A stretch of DNA of 33,670 bases from Oscillospiraceae bacterium (GTDB taxonomy: Bacteria > Bacillota > Clostridia > Oscillospirales > Oscillospiraceae), in the NCBI GenBank assembly GCA_017617795.1, contig JAFZVM010000099.1, positions 1 to 33,670 on the forward strand. The letters run 5' to 3'. The position numbers were made by a program, and so were the translations under genes. This document shows, in pieces, positions 7,615 to 14,853 of the stretch (the stretch's first letter is position 1; each line of letters begins with the position of its first letter). A model generated the notes under the pieces. That model saw only the letters and a program-made list of their open reading frames with translations, was not told the DNA's origin and did no database searches.

Positions 7615-8334
7615 ATGTTTCAAGCGAATGAACTGCTGAAAAAGCTGCTGCGCCGGATCTGCCGTCTGCTGCCTCCGCCTACGGTTTTCTATATCGGCGG
7701 GAGCGACAGCCTGCCGCCGCCTCTGAGCCGGGAGGAGGAGGGGGAATGCATCCGCCGTCTGGCCGAAGGGGAGGAATCGGTGCGCTCCGTCCTCATCGAG
7801 CGGAATCTCCGGCTGGTGGTCTACGTAGCCAAGCGGTTTGAAAGCTCCGGCGCCGGTCTGGAGGATCTGATCAGCATCGGCGCCATCGGCCTCATCAAGG
7901 CCATCAACACCTTCGACGCGGGAAAGAACATCAAGCTGGCCACCTACGCCTCCCGCTGCATCGAAAACGAGATCCTCATGTTTCTGCGGAAGAGCGCCTC
8001 CCGGAAGGGCGAGATCAGTCTGGATGAGCCCCTGAATACAGATTGGGATGGCAACGAACTGCTGCTGGAGGACGTGCTGGGGACCCAGGAGGACCTGATC
8101 CTGCAGCCGCTGGAGGAGGAAGCGGAGCGCAGCATGCTCCGCCAGGCGGTGGATCGGCTCTCTCCCCGGGAGCGTCGGATCATCACCCTGCGGTACGGCC
8201 TCTATGGCTGCCGGGAGAAGACTCAGAAGGAGGTGGCGGACGACCTGGGCATTTCCCAAAGCTATATCTCCCGGCTGGAAAAGCGGATCCTCACCCGGCT
8301 CCGGGGGGATCTGGCCAGGGAGATCGCCGGCTGA
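7615..8334 (+). CDS. sigE: Pro-sigma-E, mother-cell sporulation sigma factor
   Basis: 239-aa sigma-70 family factor that directs early mother-cell transcription after polar septation. The N-terminal pro-sequence (about 1-25, basic and hydrophobic) precedes [14 protein letters not shown], which matches the processing site region of known pro-sigma-E. Region 2 follows ([32 protein letters not shown]), and region 4 carries the helix-turn-helix [20 protein letters not shown]. Start ATG at 7615 has AAAAGGAG 11 nt upstream; the 40 residues upstream in frame overlap spoIIGA and are not family-like. sigG, often next in Clostridia, is absent here; a terminator and a ligase gene follow. Confidence 0.95.
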   Translation: MFQANELLKKLLRRICRLLPPPTVFYIGGSDSLPPPLSREEEGECIRRLAEGEESVRSVLIERNLRLVVYVAKRFESSGAGLEDLISIGAIGLIKAINTFDAGKNIKLATYASRCIENEILMFLRKSASRKGEISLDEPLNTDWDGNELLLEDVLGTQEDLILQPLEEEAERSMLRQAVDRLSPRERRIITLRYGLYGCREKTQKEVADDLGISQSYISRLEKRILTRLRGDLAREIAG

Positions 8335-8345
8335 GACAAACTTCA

Positions 8346-8373
8346 ATCGGCGCGGAGGAAACTCCGCGCCGAT
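8346..8373 (+). terminator. Terminator of spoIIGA-sigE
   Basis: A perfect 12-bp stem (ATCGGCGCGGAG) with a GAAA tetraloop is followed by GTTTTTG. Confidence 0.92.
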
Positions 8374-8376
8374 GTT

Positions 8377-8406
8377 TTTGCATCCCGTCCCGGAACGTGG
8401 TATACT
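8377..8406 (+). promoter_or_regulatory. Candidate leaderless promoter of the O-antigen-ligase-like gene
   Basis: TTTGCA (8377-8382), an 18-bp spacer and TATACT (8401-8406). The ATG begins 6 nt after the -10, the same geometry as spoIIGA, and there is no Shine-Dalgarno sequence. The -35 lies in the T-tract of the preceding terminator. Confidence 0.45.
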
Positions 8407-8412
8407 TTTTCC

Positions 8413-9753
8413 ATGTTGAAGCAGATCAAAGATCCGGGATCCGGCGGGGAGACGGCGTGCCGCTGGTTCTGCTGCGCGGCGGCCACCGTGTTCCTGCTGG
8501 GTTTCGGCCCCGCCGGCTACCGGCAGATCACCGGGGCGAAGCTGATCCTGTTTTACGCCGTCTGGGGCAGCTTCCTGGCTGCCCTGGGGATCTGTGCGCT
8601 GAGGGGCCGCCTCCGGCTTCTGCGCAGGCCCGGGCCGACCCAGGTCCTGGTGCTGCTTTACTGGCTCGCCTCCCTGGTTTCCGCTCTGCTCTCCCCCTGG
8701 CGGCAGGAAGCCCTTCTGGGCGGCCCCAGGGACGAAGGGCTGCTGACCATCACGCTTTATGCAGCGGCGTTCCTGGCTCTCTCCTGCTGTTCCGTACCCG
8801 GCGAGCGCATGCTTCAGGTCTTCGCCGCCGCCGTCACGCTGAACTGCCTTGCGGCGCTTCTGCAGTTCATGGGTCTGAATCCCCTGGGGCTTTACCCCGA
8901 GGGCCTGGGCTGGGCAGACCGGCATACGGGATACAACGGGGCGTTCATCGGTCTCACGGGAAACGCGGACTTCGCCGCCGCGATCCTCTGTCTGGCCTTT
9001 CCCCTGTGCTGGACCGCCGCCCTGCGGCTGAAGAAGCCCCTGTATCTGATCCCTGCGCTCCTGAGCCTTCTGGTCCTGATCCTGGGAGAGACGAAGGGCG
9101 GTCTGCTGGGGGCGGTATGCGGCAGCGTTCTGGCCCTTCCCGTTGTGCTTCCTCTGGGCAGAACCGGCCGGAAGCGGCTTTGGCTGGGGATCCTGTGCGC
9201 CGCGGCACTGGGCCTTGCCCTGCTGTGGCTCCTGCCTCTGCCCGGAACGTTGGGGGAAGCCCACGCCCTGCTCCGGGGCCAGGCGGAGGACAGCTTCGGC
9301 TCCGGGCGGATCTACATCTGGCGGAATACTCTTCCCCTTCTCCGGGAGCGACTCCTGACAGGGGGCGGACCGGACACCTTTTCCCATCGGATGACCGCCG
9401 TATTCACCCGGGTCGACGAGACCGGAAAGACGATCCGGCGCGCCATCGACTGCGCCCACAATGAGTATCTGAATCTTCTGGTCAATCAGGGCCTGCCCGC
9501 TCTGCTCTTCTATCTGGCGGCGCTGGTCTGCTCTCTCGTACGCTGGTTCCGGCGCCGGGGGAGCGCCGCCGCAGCCATCGCCGGAGCGGCGCTTTTCTGC
9601 TATGCCCTCCAGGCATTTTTCGGCATTTCCACCCCTACCTGCACCGGCTTTTTCTGGATCCTGTGGGGTCTCCTGGAGGCCGCCTTCGGCCCGGAAGCGC
9701 CCCCTTCCGGGGAAGCCGCGGTGATTGACAAAGAAGGCTCCGACATGTTATGA
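8413..9753 (+). CDS. O-antigen ligase/polymerase (Wzy/WaaL-like) membrane protein
   Basis: 446 aa, with ten or more hydrophobic segments. A large extracytoplasmic loop holds SGRIYIWRNTLPLLRERLLTGG and later CAHNEYLNLLVNQGLPALLFYL. These two stretches, including the H-N-E-Y-L pattern, are typical of the O-antigen ligase domain. Family members join or polymerise glycans on lipid carriers, or glycosylate proteins; the substrate here is unknown. It lies alone between the sigE terminator and the promoter of the next operon, which is inside its 3' end. The start has no visible ribosome-binding site. Confidence 0.88.
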   Translation: MLKQIKDPGSGGETACRWFCCAAATVFLLGFGPAGYRQITGAKLILFYAVWGSFLAALGICALRGRLRLLRRPGPTQVLVLLYWLASLVSALLSPWRQEALLGGPRDEGLLTITLYAAAFLALSCCSVPGERMLQVFAAAVTLNCLAALLQFMGLNPLGLYPEGLGWADRHTGYNGAFIGLTGNADFAAAILCLAFPLCWTAALRLKKPLYLIPALLSLLVLILGETKGGLLGAVCGSVLALPVVLPLGRTGRKRLWLGILCAAALGLALLWLLPLPGTLGEAHALLRGQAEDSFGSGRIYIWRNTLPLLRERLLTGGGPDTFSHRMTAVFTRVDETGKTIRRAIDCAHNEYLNLLVNQGLPALLFYLAALVCSLVRWFRRRGSAAAAIAGAALFCYALQAFFGISTPTCTGFFWILWGLLEAAFGPEAPPSGEAAVIDKEGSDML

Positions 9754-9754
9754 T
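9725..9754 (+). promoter_or_regulatory. Strong extended -10 promoter of the SPT-like operon
   Basis: A perfect TTGACA (9725-9730), an 18-bp spacer and TATGAT (9749-9754) with TG at the extended -10. It overlaps the stop codon of the ligase gene. The leader of about 85 nt contains a 7-bp inverted repeat CTGCGGG/CCCGCAG (9787-9812). Confidence 0.8.
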
Positions 9755-9844
9755 AATGCAATAATATGCATGAATAATCAAAAATCCTGCGGGTTCGTCC
9801 ATTGTCCCGCAGAACGATGCTTACTGTGGAAAGGGAGCATAGAT

Positions 9845-11023
9845 ATGGATCTGTTTCAGAAGTGCGTCGATTTCACCCAAGCAGACGAATACCGGGAAAA
9901 GGGCATCTTCCCCTATTTTCGGGAGCTCCAATCCCGGCAGGACACGGAGGTCATCATGGAAGGCAAGCGCCGGATCATGCTGGGCTCCAACAATTACCTG
10001 GGTCTGACCACTGACCCGGACGTGGTAGAGGCGGGCCTGAAGGCCCTGCGGGATTTCGGTACCGGCTGCTCCGGCTCCCGCCTGCTGAACGGCACCCTGC
10101 AGCTGCACAATGAACTGGAAGCGGAGCTGGCCTCCTTCCTGGGGAAAGAGGCGGTCTGCACCCTCCCCACCGGCTTCCAGACCAACCTGGGCATCATCAG
10201 CGCCCTGGTAGGCAGGAACGATTACGTCCTCTGCGACCGGGACAACCATGCCAGCATCTATGACGGCTGCAAGCTTTCCTACGGCCGGATGCTGCGGTAC
10301 AAGCACAATGATATGGATGAGCTGGAGCAGCGCCTGAAGAGCGTTCCCTCCACCGCCGGCATCCTGATCGTGACCGACGGCGTTTTCAGCATGGGCGCGG
10401 ACCTGTGCAATCTGCCTGCGATCTGCGACCTGGCCGAGAAATACGGCGCCCGGGTGATGGTGGACGACGCCCACGCCCTGGGCGTGATCGGCAAAGGCGG
10501 CCGGGGCACCGCCAGCTACTTCGGTCTGGAGGACCGGGTGGACATCTACATGGGCACCTTCTCCAAGTCCCTGGCCAGCCTGGGCGGCTACTGCGCCGCC
10601 TCACGCCGGGTGGTGGACTTCATTATGACCAATTCCCGTCCCTTCATGTTCGCCGCCTCCATCCCCCCCGCCTCCTGTGCGGTGGCCCTTGCCGCCCTGC
10701 GGAAGCTGGAGGCCCATCCGGAGATGGTGGATCATCTGCGCCATCTGGCGGATTACCTGCGCAGCGGTCTGGTCGCCCGGGGCATGCGCATCCGGGATGG
10801 GATCACCCCCATCGTCCCCATCTTCATGCACGACGCGGAAAGTACCCTCATCAAGGTCATGGAGCTGTACGAGGCCGGAGTCTACGTGAACTCCGTCCTG
10901 CCTCCCGCCGCCCCTGCGGACGGGTGCATGCTCCGCTGCAGCCTGATGGCCACCCACACCGAAGCGCTCCTGGATGAGGCGATGGACATCATGGGCAGGG
11001 TCATCGGCGAGTACCATGAATGA
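9845..11023 (+). CDS. Alpha-oxoamine synthase, serine-palmitoyltransferase-like
   Basis: 392-aa PLP enzyme that, by family, condenses an amino acid with an acyl-CoA or acyl-carrier thioester, losing CO2. Visible: GTGCSGSRLLNGTLQLH (acyl/substrate region), His135 in DNHAS (ring-stacking), Asp208-Ala-His210 (PLP ring), and Lys241 in GTFSKSLASLGGYC (Schiff base). GTFSKSLASLGG and SRPFMFAASIPP resemble serine palmitoyltransferases and their bacterial relatives more than KBL or BioF. Start ATG has AAAGGGAG upstream; an upstream start at 9725 would lie in the promoter. Next gene overlaps by 8 nt. Inferred: makes a long-chain 3-keto amine; glycine/alanine or other chemistry remains possible. Confidence 0.85.
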   Translation: MDLFQKCVDFTQADEYREKGIFPYFRELQSRQDTEVIMEGKRRIMLGSNNYLGLTTDPDVVEAGLKALRDFGTGCSGSRLLNGTLQLHNELEAELASFLGKEAVCTLPTGFQTNLGIISALVGRNDYVLCDRDNHASIYDGCKLSYGRMLRYKHNDMDELEQRLKSVPSTAGILIVTDGVFSMGADLCNLPAICDLAEKYGARVMVDDAHALGVIGKGGRGTASYFGLEDRVDIYMGTFSKSLASLGGYCAASRRVVDFIMTNSRPFMFAASIPPASCAVALAALRKLEAHPEMVDHLRHLADYLRSGLVARGMRIRDGITPIVPIFMHDAESTLIKVMELYEAGVYVNSVLPPAAPADGCMLRCSLMATHTEALLDEAMDIMGRVIGEYHE

Positions 11024-11813
11024 TCCTTCTGTCGCCCTGGTCTCCGGCGGCAGCAGCGGCATCGGCCTGAGCTGCGCGGAGGCTCTGCTCCGGGCGGGCT
11101 GGCGGGTATATACTCTCTCCCGCCGGGGCGGCGGGCCGGAAAACGCCGTACCCCTCGCCGGGGATGTGACCGATCCCGCCCAATGCGCCGAAGCCGTGCG
11201 CCGGGTGTCGGATGAATGCGGCAGGCTGGATCTGCTGGTGAACTGCGCGGGCTTCGGCATTTCCGGCGCGGCGGAGTTCACGCCCATGGAGGAAGCCCGG
11301 CGGCAGCTGGAGGTGAACCTTCTGGGCACCGCCAATCTCTGCAGCGCGGCGATCCCGGTTTTCCGGGAGCAGAAACGCGGCAGGATCATCAACATCAGCT
11401 CCGTCGCCGCCGTCACCCCCATTCCCTTCCAGGCCTGGTACTCCGCCTCCAAAGCGGGGATCAACTCCTATACCATGGCTCTGGCCAACGAGGTGCGCCG
11501 GTTCGGCGTCTCCGTCTGCGCCGTGATGCCCGGGGATACCCGCACCGGCTTTACCGACGCCCGGGAAAAATCCGCCGCCGGCGACGAGGTATACGGGGGA
11601 GCCGTTTCCCGCAGCGTCAGCCGCATGGAAAAGGATGAGCGCGGCGGCGTGAGTCCGGACAAGGTGGCAAGGAAGGTCCTCCGCCTGGCGCAGAAGAAGC
11701 GGGTGGGCCCGCTCCACGCCGTCGGCTTTGTCTATGGCCTGTGCGTTCTGCTCATGCGCATCCTGCCCTCCGGCCTGGCGAATCGGATCCTGGGCATGCT
11801 TTACGCGAATTGA
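11016..11813 (+). CDS. SDR-family oxidoreductase, ketosphinganine-reductase-like
   Basis: 265-aa short-chain dehydrogenase. Residues 11-17 (GGSSGIG) form the cofactor turn; NCAG begins at 76; the catalytic set is Ser128/129 in NISSV, Tyr142 and Lys146 in YSASKAG. The C-terminus (about 235-265, LHAVGFVYGLCVLLMRILPS) is hydrophobic, as in membrane-associated 3-ketosphinganine-reductase-like SDRs that act on lipids. The gene overlaps the stop of the SPT-like gene by 8 nt (ATGAATGA), so translation is probably coupled. Inferred role: reduces the keto product of the upstream enzyme to an amino alcohol. Generic SDR activity on another substrate cannot be excluded. Confidence 0.85.
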   Translation: MNDPSVALVSGGSSGIGLSCAEALLRAGWRVYTLSRRGGGPENAVPLAGDVTDPAQCAEAVRRVSDECGRLDLLVNCAGFGISGAAEFTPMEEARRQLEVNLLGTANLCSAAIPVFREQKRGRIINISSVAAVTPIPFQAWYSASKAGINSYTMALANEVRRFGVSVCAVMPGDTRTGFTDAREKSAAGDEVYGGAVSRSVSRMEKDERGGVSPDKVARKVLRLAQKKRVGPLHAVGFVYGLCVLLMRILPSGLANRILGMLYAN

Positions 11814-11824
11814 GGAGGCTGACC

Positions 11825-12919
11825 TTGGACTTTTCTCCCCTTTCCGCCTACCTGAACGAGCTTTCCGAAACCGTCCCCGGTTACGACTGCATCCTGCGTC
11901 ATGGCCGGGAAACGCTTTTCCGGCAGGCCCGCGGCTGCAAAGCCGACGGGCTCTACTGGTTTTACTCCGCCACCAAGCTTTTCACCTGCACCGCGGCCTG
12001 CCGGCTGCTGGAGCGCGGGCTTCTGGGGCTGGAGGATCCGGTGAGCCGCTATCTGCCGGAATATGCTCATCTCCGGGTCCGGCAGGAGGACGGCAGCCTC
12101 CGTCCGGCCGGGACGACTCTTCTGATCCGCCACCTGTTCACCATGTGCGGCGGCCTGACCTATGACATCATGAGCCCTCAGATCCGGGATGCGAAGGACC
12201 GGAGCACCCGGGGGATCCTCCGTGCCATAGCGGATATGCCCCTGGCCTTCGATCCGGGTGAGAGCTATCTGTACAGCCTCTGCCATGACGTGCTGGCCGG
12301 GGTGGTGGAGACGATCACCGGCCGGCGCTTTGCGGACCATATCCGCCGGGAGATCATCGAGCCCCTGGGCATCTCCTCCGCGGACATGACCTTTCACCCC
12401 GGGCCGGAGCAGCTCAGCCGGCTGGAGCCTCAGTATGAATGGCGGGGCGAGGGAAAACCGATCCTCCCCGTTTCCGGGGAGAACCACTTCTGCTTCTCCG
12501 ATTCCTATGATTCCGGCGGCGCAGGTCTCTGCGGCACGGCGGAGGCCTATCTCCTGCTGTCGGAGGCTTTGGCCTGCGGCGGAAAGGGGCGGGATGGGTA
12601 TCCCCTGCTGAAGCCGGAGACCATTGAGCGGATGCGGCAGCCCCATTTGTCCGACGTGCCTCTGGCCGCCTTCCGCGCTCAGCCGCGCTACGCCTCTTAC
12701 AGCTACGGTCTCGGGGTGCGCACCCGGACGGATCAGCTGGATGGGAGCGCCGCTCCCCTGGGGGAGTTCGGCTGGGACGGCGCCGCCGGCGCCTACACCA
12801 TGATCTGTCCCGATGAACACATCAGCTTTCTCTATGTCCAGCATGTCCGGATGATGGGCCCCGTGTACGATACGGTCCATCCCCGGCTTCGGGATCTGGT
12901 GTGGCAGATCCTTCGATAA
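11825..12919 (+). CDS. Serine hydrolase, beta-lactamase class C/S12 family
   Basis: 364 aa. Ser48-Ala-Thr-Lys51 (YSATKLF) is the SxxK nucleophile/base pair; YSLCHD is the second-motif region found in esterase-like members; FGWDGAAG is in the position of the third motif. No signal peptide is seen, so it may act in the cytoplasm. TTG start at 11825 was chosen because GAGGAGG lies 6 nt upstream, just after the SDR stop; a start at 11741 would be deep in the SDR gene. It is third in the SPT-like operon, with a terminator 13 bp after its stop. Possible role: hydrolysis of an ester or amide in the same pathway. Substrate unknown. Confidence 0.85.
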   Translation: MDFSPLSAYLNELSETVPGYDCILRHGRETLFRQARGCKADGLYWFYSATKLFTCTAACRLLERGLLGLEDPVSRYLPEYAHLRVRQEDGSLRPAGTTLLIRHLFTMCGGLTYDIMSPQIRDAKDRSTRGILRAIADMPLAFDPGESYLYSLCHDVLAGVVETITGRRFADHIRREIIEPLGISSADMTFHPGPEQLSRLEPQYEWRGEGKPILPVSGENHFCFSDSYDSGGAGLCGTAEAYLLLSEALACGGKGRDGYPLLKPETIERMRQPHLSDVPLAAFRAQPRYASYSYGLGVRTRTDQLDGSAAPLGEFGWDGAAGAYTMICPDEHISFLYVQHVRMMGPVYDTVHPRLRDLVWQILR

Positions 12920-12931
12920 ACGAAATAAAGA

Positions 12932-12952
12932 CGAGAGGGACATGCCCTCTCG
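12932..12952. terminator. Bidirectional terminator
   Basis: An 8-bp stem CGAGAGGG/CCCTCTCG with a 5-nt loop. It is followed by CCTTTTGT on the plus strand (for the hydrolase) and by TCTTTATTTCG on the minus strand (for the XRE gene). Confidence 0.75.
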
Positions 12953-13005
12953 CCTTTTGTACTCAGCTCTGAATTCTGTGTACGTGACCTTCGGCCTGCG
13001 GCGCT

Positions 13006-13368
13006 TCAGACGTTGTTCATGTTAGGCAGCTGGTGCTCCGGCACCGCCGGATTGAACTCCGGCGCTTCCTCCGGCGTCAGATACTGGTATGCCCGGAGCA
13101 GCCGCTCGTCCAGGATCCCGCGGACGTAAAGCAGCTCCTTGGACTCCTGGTTCTGGACGAACAACTGCATCAGGGCGGTGAAATGGAGCCAGCTCATCCG
13201 GCTTCTGCCGCTCTCGATCTGAGACAGGGTCACCCGGCTGATGCCGCTGGTGCTCTCCATTTCCTCCTGGGTCTGGCCCAGTCTCTTGCGCAACTCCACC
13301 AGCACGGCGGTCAGCCGGTCACAATAGGCTGTTTTCTCCTCTGTGCTGAGTGCGATCCCGTTTCTCAT
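13006..13368 (-). CDS. XRE-type helix-turn-helix regulator
   Basis: 120 aa. The DNA-binding domain occupies about residues 15-60: LVELRKRLGQTQEEMESTSG then ISRVTLSQIESGRSRMSW, the XRE helix-turn-helix pattern. The C-terminal half is variable, with DERLLRAYQYLTPEEAPEFN. The ATG at 13368 is preceded by GGGAAGAG; a GTG at 13383 is an alternative start. It is divergent from a MerR gene across a 97-bp region holding direct repeats and two promoters, so it may regulate itself and its neighbour. Confidence 0.85.
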   Translation of the reverse strand: MRNGIALSTEEKTAYCDRLTAVLVELRKRLGQTQEEMESTSGISRVTLSQIESGRSRMSWLHFTALMQLFVQNQESKELLYVRGILDERLLRAYQYLTPEEAPEFNPAVPEHQLPNMNNV

Positions 13369-13398
13369 CTCATCTCTTCCCACTGTTTATGATTTATA

Positions 13399-13427
13399 TT
13401 GCATATTGTAAAGCATATTGTTACTAT
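13399..13427 (+). promoter_or_regulatory. Candidate promoter of the MerR gene
   Basis: TTGCAT (13399-13404), a 17-bp spacer and TACTAT (13422-13427). The 9-bp direct repeats lie across the -35 and spacer, where a bound regulator would block transcription. Confidence 0.45.
13401..13421. repeat. Direct repeat, likely operator between XRE and MerR genes
   Basis: GCATATTGT occurs twice, at 13401-13409 and 13413-13421, 12 bp apart. The region is AT-rich in a GC-rich neighbourhood and overlaps both divergent promoters. Confidence 0.6.
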
Positions 13428-13435
13428 ACAGTCAA
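13405..13435 (-). promoter_or_regulatory. Candidate promoter of the XRE gene with 19-bp spacer
   Basis: On the minus strand, TTGACT (13435-13430), a 19-bp spacer, then TACAAT (13410-13405). The long spacer is the hallmark of promoters activated by MerR-family regulators, and the gene alongside encodes one. The spacer carries a weak dyad. Confidence 0.45.
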
Positions 13436-13465
13436 CAGCAAATAACAAAAAAGGAGCCGGACGAG

Positions 13466-14344
13466 ATGAAAATGCACAAAGGACTCATGTCCATCGGCGA
13501 TTTTGCCGCCTATTGCGGCTCCACCCGGCAGACCATGCAGTACTACGATCATATCGGTCTGCTGGATCCCATTGTCGTGGGAAACCAGGGGTATCGATAC
13601 TATCATCCTCTTCAGGGACATGAGGTCCGGCTGATCCACAGTCTGCAGGAGTGCGGCTGCAGCCTGGAGGAGATCCGGGACATCCTCACGACTTCCAGCG
13701 TCGACCAGATGCAGGCCCGCATCATGGCGAGACAGGAGCAGCTGGAGCTGGAGCTGCAGCGCATCAAACGGGAACAGATCTATCTGGAGCGTTTCAGCCA
13801 GTTCCTTTCCTGGGCCAGCACGCGGACCATCGATGTTCCTGAGCTGCATACGCTGAATCAGACGCTGTATTTTCGGGAGATCCTTTTTGAGGATCCGTGC
13901 GAGCTCTACTCCGATTACTATTATCAGATGATCCTGCGCTATGTGGAGTTCTGCAAATCCAACAAAATGGCTATCCAGCAGTATCCGTATCTCTTTTACG
14001 TCAGCCCGGAGGAGCTGAAAGAAGAACTCCGCCTCAGCAAGATCATCTGCATACCCGAGGACGTCAGCACCCCTTCGTCCCATCCCATGATCGCCCCGTC
14101 GGGACAGTATCTGACCATGCGCTGCCATCCGGAAGGGCAGAACAGAGAGGATCAGCGAAAGGCGGCCTACAGGGCGCTTTTCCGGTACATGGAGGAGCAC
14201 GGCCTCGTCCCTCTGGGCGGCAGCGCAGAGCTTCCCTATTGCATTCCCCCCGGACTGCGGCCGGATCCATACCGGTTCGAGGTGATCCTCATCATGCCGG
14301 TGGCGCCGGTGAAAGATAACAGCGATGGAGGTGGGAAGGCATGA
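13466..14344 (+). CDS. MerR-family transcriptional regulator with C-terminal sensor domain
   Basis: 292 aa. Residues 8-75 form the MerR winged helix: SIGDFAAYCGSTRQTMQYYD, HIGLLDP, GYRYYHP, then ECGCSLEEIRDIL. A coiled-coil dimer helix follows (about 85-125, ARQEQLELELQRIKREQ). The C-terminal 150 residues resemble a GyrI/BmrR-like small-molecule domain (LTMRCHPEGQ, RFEVILIMPV), so it probably senses a drug or metabolite. ATG at 13466 has AAGGAG upstream; a longer start at 13418 is unlikely because it would fall within the -10 region. The stop overlaps the next gene by 4 nt. Confidence 0.88.
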   Translation: MKMHKGLMSIGDFAAYCGSTRQTMQYYDHIGLLDPIVVGNQGYRYYHPLQGHEVRLIHSLQECGCSLEEIRDILTTSSVDQMQARIMARQEQLELELQRIKREQIYLERFSQFLSWASTRTIDVPELHTLNQTLYFREILFEDPCELYSDYYYQMILRYVEFCKSNKMAIQQYPYLFYVSPEELKEELRLSKIICIPEDVSTPSSHPMIAPSGQYLTMRCHPEGQNREDQRKAAYRALFRYMEEHGLVPLGGSAELPYCIPPGLRPDPYRFEVILIMPVAPVKDNSDGGGKA

Positions 14345-14766
14345 GCGGCTATTCCCCTCAGGCCCAGGAGCTTCTGGCCAGGTGGAACTGTCTCTCCGCC
14401 AATATGCGCAGCGTGATCGCCCGGGCCCGGTATCTGCAGCGCAAAGCCCGGAGCATGGGTCCCGGAACGGTGCGGGATCTGAAGCGTCAGCTGGATGAGG
14501 CGGACGTGGGGATGATGTATCGGCAGATCGGCCTGGAGATGCGCAAGCTCTCCGCCACCGAGGGCGTGGAAAAGGAGTTTCCCGAGGCGGGAGAATTCCA
14601 GGGCGAATTCATGGTCGGCCGCTTTGTGGATTTTCATATTTCAGAAGAGGCGATCCCCGGCATGCTGGGACAGATCGATCTGGTGAACTGGAAGATCCTT
14701 CAGCTCCTGGCCACGCTGTGCTTCGTCATCCGTCTCCGTCCGGAACCGCCGGCCGATATCGATTGA
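14341..14766 (+). CDS. Protein of unknown function, co-transcribed with the MerR regulator
   Basis: 141 aa, family not recognised. The first 75 residues are predicted helical with many charged residues (VIARARYLQRKARSMG, VRDLKRQLDEADVG). The C-terminus ends in a more hydrophobic stretch, LVNWKILQLLATLCFVIRL. No signal peptide is seen. ATGA overlap with the MerR gene indicates translational coupling, so it probably acts with that regulator or on its signal. A terminator follows. Confidence 0.75.
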   Translation: MSGYSPQAQELLARWNCLSANMRSVIARARYLQRKARSMGPGTVRDLKRQLDEADVGMMYRQIGLEMRKLSATEGVEKEFPEAGEFQGEFMVGRFVDFHISEEAIPGMLGQIDLVNWKILQLLATLCFVIRLRPEPPADID

Positions 14767-14782
14767 GGAAAAAGAACACCGC

Positions 14783-14811
14783 GCCGCAGGGAGGGAACTC
14801 CTCTCTGCGGC
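14783..14811 (+). terminator. Terminator after the MerR operon
   Basis: GCCGCAG and CTGCGGC form the outer stem, with partial pairing inside, followed by CTTTTTG. Confidence 0.75.
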
Positions 14812-14853
14812 CTTTTTGCGCATATTTTCCCCGCTGCAGGGCAAACTGGGAGC

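Noticed and set aside
7576-9459. A 627-codon minus-strand open frame antisense to sigE and the ligase
   Set aside because: A shadow of two well-identified plus-strand genes, with no recognisable domain.
14819-14848. Sigma-G-like promoter (CGCATA, 17 bp, CAAACTG) upstream of spoVAD
   Set aside because: Transcription would begin at about the ATG and so exclude the visible GGGAG ribosome site; both cannot be right, and the box match is partial.
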